From Inia geoffrensis (lineage: Eukaryota; Chordata; Mammalia; Artiodactyla; Iniidae), in contig JAZAQT010000709.1 of assembly GCA_036417435.1 (NCBI GenBank), forward strand, positions 1 to 64,000: 64,000 bases of DNA, written 5' to 3'. How positions within the stretch are numbered: the stretch's first letter is position 1; every line of letters starts with the position of its first letter. The notes under the pieces are model-generated. The model made no database searches. It worked only from the letters and a program-made list of their open reading frames with translations, and was not told where the DNA came from. The position numbers and the translations under genes are program-made. Shown piece by piece: positions 1-9,478 of this stretch.

Positions 1-1510
1 TCAAGAGGACTTGCCAAAAGAGAAGCCAGCTATGGCTGGTGGTGGGATTGTAAATTGCTAACAGCCGGTATGAGGATCAGTAGGCGCTTTCCTTACCCAA
101 ATAAACCCTGGAGGTACCACGAGATTCGGCAACCCGCTGCACGTCGTATAACCAGAGACTAGCATCATTGGAAGGAAGCACTTGCACCCCAGCCGTCGTC
201 GTGGTACCCCTGACCACAGCCAAGACATACAAACGAACGAACTGTCGAGCGAGGGGTGAAGGGAGAAAGATGTTCCGCTACCTACACACCCTCGACTACC
301 ACTCAGCCACGGAACAAAATGCACTCATACTATTTGCAGCAGCATGGGTGGAGCACTAGATGATCTCACTAATTCTGGTCAATTAGAGGCAGCAAGACAC
401 ATATCCCCGGATATCACTTATGTGTGCACTCTACATAGGGATGCAAAGGAAGCTAGTAAAGAAAGGAAACCCAGGTTCGCAAAGGGAAGAAAGAAGCGAG
501 CAGTTCCCACTGGGGAGATTGGAGACCGGGGAAGTGTGCATTAGGAGATTGGGATTAACAGACACACATTTTAAGTATCAAAAAATGCTCACCAAGGGCG
601 ACTCACCCGAAAGCACATGGAACGATACAAAATATTCCTCGATAAACAGGGCAAAGAATCCGAAACCCTACAGGTACAGCTACGTTTATAATTGCATCAC
701 GTGGCTGTCGAACTCAAAGAGACCAGCATTGTATATAAACTATGCTGAAAGAGAAAAGGACTGTTCAATGACAAGGCAAGTCAAGGGATGAGAAATGCCC
801 ACATTCTTACCTCAGGCCTCTGTGACGTCGGCTGCTGTCAGACCCCTGGAGCCTCAGCAGGATACTGCTGCTCTTCTCCCTTGCGCGGTACCACAATCTC
901 CCGATCCAACATGGACCTCCTACAGGTAAGCACAGCCTGGTGTACACAAATGTTGGTGGAACAGCTGAGAGGGAAAGGCTGAGAAGAAACCGGATCTCCA
1001 CAGCTCCTGCTAGGCAAGTTCCCACCTCCAGAACACATCTTTAGGGTCGCCGCACCTGGGAACCACGGCACCCTACGAGTAGCTCCCTTTCAAGGCTTGC
1101 GATATGCCTGGGGTGGGGCCGTGCAGGTTAAGGGGCAGGAGGTGAGCCTACAAAAGCCCAGGGGTGTGTGTTTAGCCACGTTCGACTCCCCATTTCCAAT
1201 CCAACACCGGAACCCCTCGAAGGCCTTTTCCCCCACGTTACCAGAGACGACACGGAGCCGTGCTGCCACCTCGTGGCACACTGCCGTAACAACCTTACCA
1301 ACTGTGCGGAAGGGCACCTATCATCCACAAGGCCTATGGCCTGCGGCTTTGCAGACACAACCCTGCCTCAAGAAATATCCTGGGCTAGGTAATCTGAAAC
1401 AAATTCAAATCAGGCCCGACCCTGAGGCAGGAACCTTTCAAGAACTCGGTGGTACTCACCCGCGTTTTAGAAAACAGCACATTCAAAAGAAAAGATGCTC
1501 AGGATCTGTC
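1..1510 (+). repeat. Unit u0 (partial, left edge)
   Basis: Haplotype CG/GG/C/GC/A/-. The first bases of the unit lie outside the window. Six one-base homopolymer contractions relative to all later units occur here, near 16, 133, 512, 723, 1209 and 1366; they break or fuse the reading frames that are intact elsewhere. Confidence 0.98.
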
Positions 1511-3100
1511 ATGATTAGAGAGTGCAAGGAAAGCTGGACGAGGTGTTCCTGGCTGCAGTCCTCTCAAACGCTAAAAGCGTAAGTGCTCAAGAGGACTTGC
1601 CAAAAGAGAAGCCAGCTATGGCTGGTGGTGGGATTGTAAATTGCTAACAGCCGGTATGAGGATCAGTAGGCGCTTTCCTTACCCAAATAAACCCTGGAGG
1701 TACCACGAGATTCGGCAACCCCGCTGCACGTCGTATAACCAGAGACTAGCATCATTGGAAGGAAGCACTTGCACCCCAGCCGTCGTCGTGGTACCCCTGA
1801 CCACAGCCAAGACATACAAACGAACGAACTGTCGAGCGAGGGGTGAAGGGAGAAAGATGTTCCGCTACCTACACACCCTCGACTACCACTCAGCCACGGA
1901 ACAAAATGCACTCATACTATTTGCAGCAGCATGGGTGGAGCACTAGATGATCTCACTAATTCTGGTCAATTAGAGGCAGCAAGACACATATCCCCGGATA
2001 TCACTTATGTGTGCACTCTACATAGGGATGCAAAGGAAGCTAGTAAAGAAAGGAAACCCAGGTTCGCAAAGGGAAGAAAGAAGCGAGCAGTTCCCACTGG
2101 GGAGATTGGAGACCGGGGAAGTGTGCATTAGGAGATTGGGATTAACAGACACACATTTTAAGTATCAAAAAATGCTCACCAAGGGCGACTCACCCGAAAG
2201 CACATGGAACGATACAAAATATTCCTCGATAAACAGGGCAAAGAATCCGAAACCCTACAGGTACAGCTACGTTTATAATTGCATCACGTGGCTGTCGAAC
2301 TCAAAGAGACCCAGCATTGTATATAAACTATGCTGAAAGAGAAAAGGACTGTTCAATGACAAGGCAAGTCAAGGGATGAGAAATGCCCACATTCTTACCT
2401 CAGGCCTCTGTGACGTCGGCTGCTGTCAGACCCCTGGAGCCTCAGCAGGATACTGCTGCTCTTCTCCCTTGCGTGGTACCACAATCTCCCGATCCAACAT
2501 GGACCTCCTACAGGTAAGCACAGCCTGGTGTACACAAATGTTGGTGGAACAGCTGAGAGGGAAAGGCTGAGAAGAAACCGGATCTCCACAGCTCCTGCTA
2601 GGCAAGTTCCCACCTCCAGAACACATCTTTAGGGTCGCCGCACCTGGGAACCACGGCACCCTACGAGTAGCTCCCTTTCAAGGCTTGCGATATGCCTGGG
2701 GTGGGGCCGTGCAGGTTAAGGGGCAGGAGGTGAGCCTACAAAAGCCCAGGGGTGTGTGTTTAGCCACGTTCGACTCCCCATTTCCAATCCAACACCGGGA
2801 ACCCCTCGAAGGCCTTTTCCCCCACGTTACCAGAGACGACACGGAGCCGTGCTGCCACCTCGTGGCACACTGCCGTAACAACCTTACCAACTGTGCGGAA
2901 GGGCACCTATCATCCACAAGGCCTATGGCCTGCGGCTTTGCAGACACAACCCTGCCCTCAAGAAATATCCTGGGCTAGGTAATCTGAAACAAATTCAAAT
3001 CAGGCCCGACCCTGAGGCAGGAACCTTTCAAGAACTCGGTGGTACTCACCCGCGTTTTAGAAAACAGCACATTCAAAAGAAAAGATGCTCAGGATCTGTC
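1511..3100 (+). repeat. Unit u1 (1590 bp)
   Basis: Haplotype CG/GG/C/GT/A/-. It is three bases short because of one-base homopolymer contractions near 1548, 1602 and 2099. From about 2103 onward it is canonical. Confidence 0.98.
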
Positions 3101-4693
3101 ATGATTAGAGAGTGCAAGGAAAGCTGGACGAGGTGTTCCCTGGCTGCAGTCCTCTCAAACGCTAAAAGCGTAAGTGCTCAAGAGGACTTGCCAAAAAGAG
3201 AAGCCAGCTATGGCTGGTGGTGGGATTGTAAATTGCTAACAGCCGGTATGAGGATCAGTAGGCGCTTTCCTTACCCAAATAAACCCTGGAGGTACCACGA
3301 GATTCGGCAACCCCGCTGCACGTCGTATAACCAGAGACTAGCATCATTGGAAGGAAGCACTTGCACCCCAGCCGTCGTCGTGGTACCCCTGACCACAGCC
3401 AAGACATACAAACGAACGAACTGTCGAGCGAGGGGTGAAGGGAGAAAGATGTTCCGCTACCTACACACCCTCGACTACCACTCAGCCACGGAACAAAATG
3501 CACTCATACTATTTGCAGCAGCATGGGTGGAGCACTAGATGATCTCACTAATTCTGGTCAATTAGAGGCAGCAAGACACATATCCCCGGATATCACTTAT
3601 GTGTGCACTCTACATAGGGATGCAAAGGAAGCTAGTAAAGAAAGGAAACCCAGGTTCGCAAAGGGAAGAAAGAAGCGAGCAGTTCCCACTGGGGGAGATT
3701 GGAGACCGGGGAAGTGTGCATTAGGAGATTGGGATTAACAGACACACATTTTAAGTATCAAAAAATGCTCACCAAGGGCGACTCACCCGAAAGCACATGG
3801 AACGATACAAAATATTCCTCGATAAACAGGGCAAAGAATCCGAAACCCTACAGGTACAGCTACGTTTATAATTGCATCACGTGGCTGTCGAACTCAAAGA
3901 GACCCAGCATTGTATATAAACTATGCTGAAAGAGAAAAGGACTGTTCAATGACAAGGCAAGTCAAGGGATGAGAAATGCCCACATTCTTACCTCAGGCCT
4001 CTGTGACGTCGGCTGCTGTCAGACCCCTGGAGCCTCAGCAGGATACTGCTGCTCTTCTCCCTTGCGCGGTACCACAATCTCCCGATCCAACATGGACCTC
4101 CTACAGGTAAGCACAGCCTGGTGTACACAAATGTTGGTGGAACAGCTGAGAGGGAAAGGCTGAGAAGAAACCGGATCTCCACAGCTCCTGCTAGGCAAGT
4201 TCCCACCTCCAGAACACATCTTTAGGGTCGCCGCACCTGGGAACCACGGCACCCTACGAGTAGCTCCCTTTCAAGGCTTGCGATATGCCTGGGGTGGGGC
4301 CGTGCAGGTTAAGGGGCAGGAGGTGAGCCTACAAAAGCCCAGGGGTGTGTGTTTAGCCACGTTCGACTCCCCATTTCCAATCCAACACCGGGAACCCCTC
4401 GAAGGCCTTTTCCCCCACGTTACCAGAGACGACACGGAGCCGTGCTGCCACCTCGTGGCACACTGCCGTAACAACCTTACCAACTGTGCGGAAGGGCACC
4501 TATCATCCACAAGGCCTATGGCCTGCGGCTTTGCAGACACAACCCTGCCCTCAAGAAATATCCTGGGCTAGGTAATCTGAAACAAATTCAAATCAGGCCC
4601 GACCCTGAGGCAGGAACCTTTCAAGAACTCGGTGGTACTCACCCGCGTTTTAGAAAACAGCACATTCAAAAGAAAAGATGCTCAGGATCTGTC
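3101..4693 (+). repeat. Unit u2 (1593 bp)
   Basis: Haplotype CG/GG/C/GC/A/-. This is the first unit without homopolymer contractions and is close to the array consensus. Confidence 0.98.
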
Positions 4694-4751
4694 ATGATTA
4701 GAGAGTGCAAGGAAAGCTGGACGAGGTGTTCCCTGGCTGCAGTCCTCTCAA

Positions 4752-4764
4752 ACGCTAAAAGCGT
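4752..4764 (+). other. Short hairpin ACGCT-AAA-AGCGT (reference unit)
   Basis: A five-base-pair stem with a three-base loop, inside open frame A. It recurs once per unit. Confidence 0.4.
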
Positions 4765-4794
4765 AAGTGCTCAAGAGGACTTGCCAAAAAGAGA

Positions 4795-4808
4795 AGCCAG
4801 CTATGGCT
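4795..4808 (+). other. Short inverted repeat AGCCA-GCTA-TGGCT (reference unit)
   Basis: A five-base-pair stem with a four-base loop; an alternative register pairs CCAGC with GCTGG. The GA replacement in u24 and u28 breaks it. Confidence 0.35.
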
Positions 4809-4870
4809 GGTGGTGGGATTGTAAATTGCTAACAGCCGGTATGAGGATCAGTAGGCGCTTTCCTTACCCA

Positions 4871-4876
4871 AATAAA
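4871..4876 (+). other. AATAAA poly(A)-signal-like hexamer (reference unit)
   Basis: One AATAAA occurs per unit on the + strand. Measured from the TATA-like box of one unit, it lies about 0.95 kb downstream in the next unit, so a transcript from the TATA box could end there. It sits inside open frame A, which argues against both being functional together. Confidence 0.2.
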
Positions 4877-5031
4877 CCCTGGAGGTACCACGAGATTCGG
4901 CAACCCCGCTGCACGTCGTATAACCAGAGACTAGCATCATTGGAAGGAAGCACTTGCACCCCAGCCGTCGTCGTGGTACCCCTGACCACAGCCAAGACAT
5001 ACAAACGAACGAACTGTCGAGCGAGGGGTGA

Positions 5032-5331
5032 AGGGAGAAAGATGTTCCGCTACCTACACACCCTCGACTACCACTCAGCCACAGAACAAAATGCACTCAT
5101 ACTATTTGCAGCAGCATGGGTGGAGCACTAGATGATCTCACTAATTCTGGTCAATTAGAGGCAGCAAGACACATATCCCCGGATATCACTTATGTGTGCA
5201 CTCTACATAGGGATGCAAAGGAAGCTAGTAAAGAAAGGAAACCCAGGTTCGCAAAGGGAAGAAAGAAGCGAGCAGTTCCCACTGGGGGAGATTGGAGACC
5301 GGGGAAGTGTGCATTAGGAGATTGGGATTAA
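5032..5331 (+). other. Stop-free frame B, 99 codons, with a 71-codon ATG ORF inside (recurs in most units)
   Basis: The frame is open from just after TGA at 5029 to TAA at 5329. The ATG at 5116 gives 71 codons and overlaps the end of frame A by 16 bases. The product would be very basic in the middle, with a GRKKR run near residue 49. It resembles a nuclear or proteolytic-processing motif, but such runs arise easily from the purine-rich DNA here. It lies at -1 relative to frame A. No family is recognised. Confidence 0.2.
5173..5186 (+). other. Short inverted repeat ATATC-CCCG-GATAT (reference unit)
   Basis: A five-base-pair stem with a four-base loop, recurring once per unit. No function is suggested. 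Confidence 0.35.
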
Positions 5332-5470
5332 CAGACACACATTTTAAGTATCAAAAAATGCTCACCAAGGGCGACTCACCCGAAAGCACATGGAACGATA
5401 CAAAATATTCCTCGATAAACAGGGCAAAGAATCCGAAACCCTACAGGTACAGCTACGTTTATAATTGCAT

Positions 5471-5513
5471 CACGTGGCTGTCGAACTCAAAGAGACCCAG
5501 CATTGTATATAAA
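5471..5513 (+). promoter_or_regulatory. Promoter-like module: E-box CACGTG plus TATATAAA (reference unit)
   Basis: CACGTG lies at 5471-5476 and a consensus TATA box, TATATAAA, at 5506-5513, with 29 bases between them. The spacing would suit a Pol II core promoter with transcription starting near 5540. The same motifs recur once per unit. No experimental support is available from sequence alone, and each motif alone could occur by chance. Confidence 0.3.
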
Positions 5514-5596
5514 CTATGCTGAAAGAGAAAAGGACTGTTCAATGACAAGGCAAGTCAAGGGATGAGAAATGCCCACATTCTTACCTCAGGCCTCTG

Positions 5597-5603
5597 TGAC
5601 GTC
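5597..5603 (+). promoter_or_regulatory. CRE-like TGACGTC element (reference unit)
   Basis: TGACGTC matches seven of eight bases of the cAMP-response element. It sits about 84 bases downstream of the TATA-like box and contains a CG that would be sensitive to methylation. It recurs once per unit. Confidence 0.2.
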
Positions 5604-5628
5604 GGCTGCTGTCAGACCCCTGGAGCCT

Positions 5629-5644
5629 CAGCAGGATACTGCTG
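5629..5644 (+). other. Perfect hairpin CAGCAG-GATA-CTGCTG (reference unit)
   Basis: A six-base-pair stem with a four-base loop lies between the CRE-like element and the splice-donor-like site. I saw no unit in which it is altered. Confidence 0.5.
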
Positions 5645-5696
5645 CTCTTCTCCCTTGCGCGGTACCACAATCTCCCGATCCAACATGGACCTCCTA

Positions 5697-5705
5697 CAGG
5701 TAAGC
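5697..5705 (+). other. Consensus splice-donor-like site CAG|GTAAGC (reference unit)
   Basis: CAG at 5697-5699 is followed by GTAAGC, close to the optimal vertebrate 5' splice site. It lies about 185 bases downstream of the TATA-like box and just after an ATG at 5685 that opens a five-codon stretch to the junction. No strong acceptor with a long pyrimidine tract was seen nearby, so use of the site is unproven. Confidence 0.25.
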
Positions 5706-6034
5706 ACAGCCTGGTGTACACAAATGTTGGTGGAACAGCTGAGAGGGAAAGGCTGAGAAGAAACCGGATCTCCACAGCTCCTGCTAGGCAAGTTCCCACC
5801 TCCAGAACACATCTTTAGGGTCGCCGCACCTGGGAACCACGGCACCCTACGAGTAGCTCCCTTTCAAGGCTTGCGATATGCCTGGGGTGGGGCCGTGCAG
5901 GTTAAGGGGCAGGAGGTGAGCCTACAAAAGCCCAGGGGTGTGTGTTTAGCCACGTTCGACTCCCCATTTCCAATCCAACACCGGGAACCCCTCGAAGGCC
6001 TTTTCCCCCACGTTACCAGAGACGACACGGAGCC

Positions 6035-6056
6035 GTGCTGCCACCTCGTGGCACAC
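6035..6056 (+). other. Strong inverted repeat / hairpin (reference unit)
   Basis: GTG-C-TGCCAC, loop CTC, GTGGCA-CAC gives nine base pairs with one bulged C. The C to T changes at 28373 and 34751 (u17, u21) hit the bulged C, so they leave the pairs intact; the 58665 change in u36 falls in the loop. Confidence 0.5.
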
Positions 6057-6104
6057 TGCCGTAACAACCTTACCAACTGTGCGGAAGGGCACCTATCATC
6101 CACA

Positions 6105-6117
6105 AGGCCTATGGCCT
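6105..6117 (+). other. Short inverted repeat AGGCC-TAT-GGCCT (reference unit)
   Basis: A five-base-pair stem with a three-base loop, 48 bases after the strong hairpin. It recurs once per unit. Confidence 0.35.
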
Positions 6118-6286
6118 GCGGCTTTGCAGACACAACCCTGCCCTCAAGAAATATCCTGGGCTAGGTAATCTGAAACAAATTCAAATCAGGCCCGACCCTG
6201 AGGCAGGAACCTTTCAAGAACTCGGTGGTACTCACCCGCGTTTTAGAAAACAGCACATTCAAAAGAAAAGATGCTCAGGATCTGTC

Positions 6287-7882
6287 ATGATTAGAGAGTG
6301 CAAGGAAAGCTGGACGAGGTGTTCCCTGGCTGCAGTCCTCTCAAACGCTAAAAGCGTAAGTGCTCAAGAGGACTTGCCAAAAAGAGAAGCCAGCTATGGC
6401 TGGTGGTGGGATTGTAAATTGCTAACAGCCGGTATGAGGATCAGTAGGCGCTTTCCTTACCCAAATAAACCCTGGAGGTACCACGAGATTCGGCAACCCC
6501 GCTGCACGTCGTATAACCAGAGACTAGCATCATTGGAAGGAAGCACTTGCACCCCAGCCGTCGTCGTGGTACCCCTGACCACAGCCAAGACATACAAACG
6601 AACGAACTGTCGAGCGAGGGGTGAAGGGAGAAAGATGTTCCGCTACCTACACACCCTCGACTACCACTCAGCCACGGAACAAAATGCACTCATACTATTT
6701 GCAGCAGCATGGGTGGAGCACTAGATGATCTCACTAATTCTGGTCAATTAGAGGCAGCAAGACACATATCCCCGGATATCACTTATGTGTGCACTCTACA
6801 TAGGGATGCAAAGGAAGCTAGTAAAGAAAGGAAACCCAGGTTCGCAAAGGGAAGAAAGAAGCGAGCAGTTCCCACTGGGGGAGATTGGAGACCGGGGAAG
6901 TGTGCATTAGGAGATTGGGATTAACAGACACACATTTTAAGTATCAAAAAATGCTCACCAAGGGCGACTCACCCGAAAGCACATGGAACGATACAAAATA
7001 TTCCTCGATAAACAGGGCAAAGAATCCGAAACCCTACAGGTACAGCTACGTTTATAATTGCATCACGTGGCTGTCGAACTCAAAGAGACCCAGCATTGTA
7101 TATAAACTATGCTGAAAGAGAAAAGGACTGTTCAATGACAAGGCAAGTCAAGGGATGAGAAATGCCCACATTCTTACCTCAGGCCTCTGTGACGTCGGCT
7201 GCTGTCAGACCCCTGGAGCCTCAGCAGGATACTGCTGCTCTTCTCCCTTGCGCGGTACCACAATCTCCCGATCCAACATGGACCTCCTACAGGTAAGCAC
7301 AGCCTGGTGTACACAAATGTTGGTGGAACAGCTGAGAGGGAAAGGCTGAGAAGAAACCGGATCTCCACAGCTCCTGCTAGGCAAGTTCCCACCTCCAGAA
7401 CACATCTTTAGGGTCGCCGCACCTGGGAACCACGGCACCCTACGAGTAGCTCCCTTTCAAGGCTTGCGATATGCCTGGGGTGGGGCCGTGCAGGTTAAGG
7501 GGCAGGAGGTGAGCCTACAAAAGCCCAGGAGGGGTGTGTGTTTAGCCACGTTCGACTCCCCATTTCCAATCCAACACCGGGAACCCCTCGAAGGCCTTTT
7601 CCCCCACGTTACCAGAGACGACACGGAGCCGTGCTGCCACCTCGTGGCACACTGCCGTAACAACCTTACCAACTGTGCGGAAGGGCACCTATCATCCACA
7701 AGGCCTATGGCCTGCGGCTTTGCAGACACAACCCTGCCCTCAAGAAATATCCTGGGCTAGGTAATCTGAAACAAATTCAAATCAGGCCCGACCCTGAGGC
7801 AGGAACCTTTCAAGAACTCGGTGGTACTCACCCGCGTTTTAGAAAACAGCACATTCAAAAGAAAAGATGCTCAGGATCTGTC
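6287..7882 (+). repeat. Unit u4 (1596 bp)
   Basis: Haplotype CG/GG/C/GC/A/+. This is the first unit in the window with the AGG insertion. Confidence 0.98.
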
Positions 7883-9478
7883 ATGATTAGAGAGTGCAAG
7901 GAAAGCTGGACGAGGTGTTCCCTGGCTGCAGTCCTCTCAAACGCTAAAAGCGTAAGTGCTCAAGAGGACTTGCCAAAAAGAGAAGCCAGCTATGGCTGGT
8001 GGTGGGATTGTAAATTGCTAACAGCCGGTATGAGGATCAGTAGGCGCTTTCCTTACCCAAATAAACCCTGGAGGTACCACGAGATTCGGCAACCCCGCTG
8101 CACGTCGTATAACCAGAGACTAGCATCATTGGAAGGAAGCACTTGCACCCCAGCCGTCGTCGTGGTACCCCTGACCACAGCCAAGACATACAAACGAACG
8201 AACTGTCGAGCGAGGGGTGAAGGGAGAAAGATGTTCCGCTACCTACACACCCTCGACTACCACTCAGCCACAGAACAAAATGCACTCATACTATTTGCAG
8301 CAGCATGGGTGGAGCACTAGATGATCTCACTAATTCTGGTCAATTAGAGGCAGCAAGACACATATCCCCGGATATCACTTATGTGTGCACTCTACATAGG
8401 GATGCAAAGGAAGCTAGTAAAGAAAGGAAACCCAGGTTCGCAAAGGGAAGAAAGAAGCGAGCAGTTCCCACTGGGGGAGATTGGAGACCGGGGAAGTGTG
8501 CATTAGGAGATTGGGATTAACAGACACACATTTTAAGTATCAAAAAATGCTCACCAAGGGCGACTCACCCGAAAGCACATGGAACGATACAAAATATTCC
8601 TCGATAAACAGGGCAAAGAATCCGAAACCCTACAGGTACAGCTACGTTTATAATTGCATCACGTGGCTGTCGAACTCAAAGAGACCCAGCATTGTATATA
8701 AACTATGCTGAAAGAGAAAAGGACTGTTCAATGACAAGGCAAGTCAAGGGATGAGAAATGCCCACATTCTTACCTCAGGCCTCTGTGACGTCGGCTGCTG
8801 TCAGACCCCTGGAGCCTCAGCAGGATACTGCTGCTCTTCTCCCTTGCGCGGTACCACAATCTCCCGATCCAACATGGACCTCCTACAGGTAAGCACAGCC
8901 TGGTGTACACAAATGTTGGTGGAACAGCTGAGAGGGAAAGGCTGAGAAGAAACCGGATCTCCACAGCTCCTGCTAGGCAAGTTCCCACCTCCAGAACACA
9001 TCTTTAGGGTCGCCGCACCTGGGAACCACGGCACCCTACGAGTAGCTCCCTTTCAAGGCTTGCGATATGCCTGGGGTGGGGCCGTGCAGGTTAAGGGGCA
9101 GGAGGTGAGCCTACAAAAGCCCAGGAGGGGTGTGTGTTTAGCCACGTTCGACTCCCCATTTCCAATCCAACACCGGGAACCCCTCGAAGGCCTTTTCCCC
9201 CACGTTACCAGAGACGACACGGAGCCGTGCTGCCACCTCGTGGCACACTGCCGTAACAACCTTACCAACTGTGCGGAAGGGCACCTATCATCCACAAGGC
9301 CTATGGCCTGCGGCTTTGCAGACACAACCCTGCCCTCAAGAAATATCCTGGGCTAGGTAATCTGAAACAAATTCAAATCAGGCCCGACCCTGAGGCAGGA
9401 ACCTTTCAAGAACTCGGTGGTACTCACCCGCGTTTTAGAAAACAGCACATTCAAAAGAAAAGATGCTCAGGATCTGTC
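7883..9478 (+). repeat. Unit u5 (1596 bp)
   Basis: Haplotype CG/AG/C/GC/A/+. No private change noticed. Confidence 0.98.

Larger units (their letters stand above)
4472..5131 (+). other. Stop-free frame A, 219 codons, with a 145-codon ATG ORF inside (recurs in most units)
   Basis: In the reference unit the frame is open from just after a TAA at 4469 to the TAG at 5129. It crosses the arbitrary unit boundary. The first ATG used here is at 4694 and gives 145 codons ending in residues AAAWVEH. No signal peptide, membrane segment or known domain is recognised; there is a W-rich patch (GWWWDC) near residue 37. Unit-to-unit changes counted by eye inside the 145 codons are about 12 amino-acid-changing to 6 silent, which is near neutral expectation. 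A functional gene is therefore doubtful, but 219 open codons is long for non-coding DNA at this base composition. Confidence 0.3.
5232..6164 (+). other. Near-open frame C, 310 codons broken by only two TGA codons (recurs in most units)
   Basis: After TAA at 5229 this frame runs 96 codons to TGA at 5520, 77 codons to TGA at 5754, and 135 codons to TAG at 6162. Two stops in 310 codons compares with about 14 expected by chance. Only the middle segment has a convenient ATG (5562, 64 codons); the candidate starts at 5292 and 5871 are TTG, unlikely in a eukaryote. The last segment is cysteine-rich with one N-glycosylation-like NLT. The AGG insertion after 5936 adds one codon in frame. By-eye changes are about 11 amino-acid-changing to 8 silent. 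It could be a decayed coding sequence; no family is recognised. Confidence 0.3.
4694..6286 (+). repeat. Unit u3 (1593 bp), reference unit for motif coordinates
   Basis: Haplotype CG/AG/C/GC/A/-. I use this unit to give positions for motifs and open frames; the same elements recur at the same offset in nearly every other unit. Confidence 0.98.

Noticed and set aside
420..791. A 123-codon ORF at 420-791 and a 161-codon ORF at 1097-1582, seen only in the first unit
   Set aside because: They exist only because one-base homopolymer contractions join two frames; later units do not have them, and sequence error is the likely cause.
4848..5096. Minus-strand ORFs of 72 to 90 codons recurring in each unit (for example 4848-5096, 5581-5799, 5864-6133)
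   Set aside because: They overlap the longer + strand frames, have no recognisable motif, and are of a length common by chance at this base composition.
4694..5131. Calling the 145-codon ORF a real gene repeated about 39 times
   Set aside because: Changes among units are about two thirds amino-acid-changing by my count. No domain is recognised and the start context is unremarkable. It is kept only as an open frame.
5264..5268. Basic run (GRKKR) in frame B resembling a viral envelope processing site or Tat-like basic region
   Set aside because: There is no fusion-peptide-like or membrane segment after it and no LTR, primer-binding site or polypurine tract in the unit. The run follows from purine-rich DNA. 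No viral origin is claimed.
5292..5522. A 76-codon ORF starting at 5292 and a 97/98-codon ORF starting at 5871
   Set aside because: Both begin with TTG, which is not a usual start in the eukaryote suggested by the array. They are treated as parts of frame C.
5813..5820. Telomere-like heptamers (TTTAGGG near 5814, AAACCCT near 4873 and 5436)
   Set aside because: They are isolated single copies, not tandem, at a frequency compatible with chance.
5954..5963. GTTCGACTCC, a near-perfect RNA polymerase III box B
   Set aside because: No box A at a fitting distance, no T-arm or acceptor stem pairing around it and no cloverleaf. The site is also altered in u36, u37 and u39.
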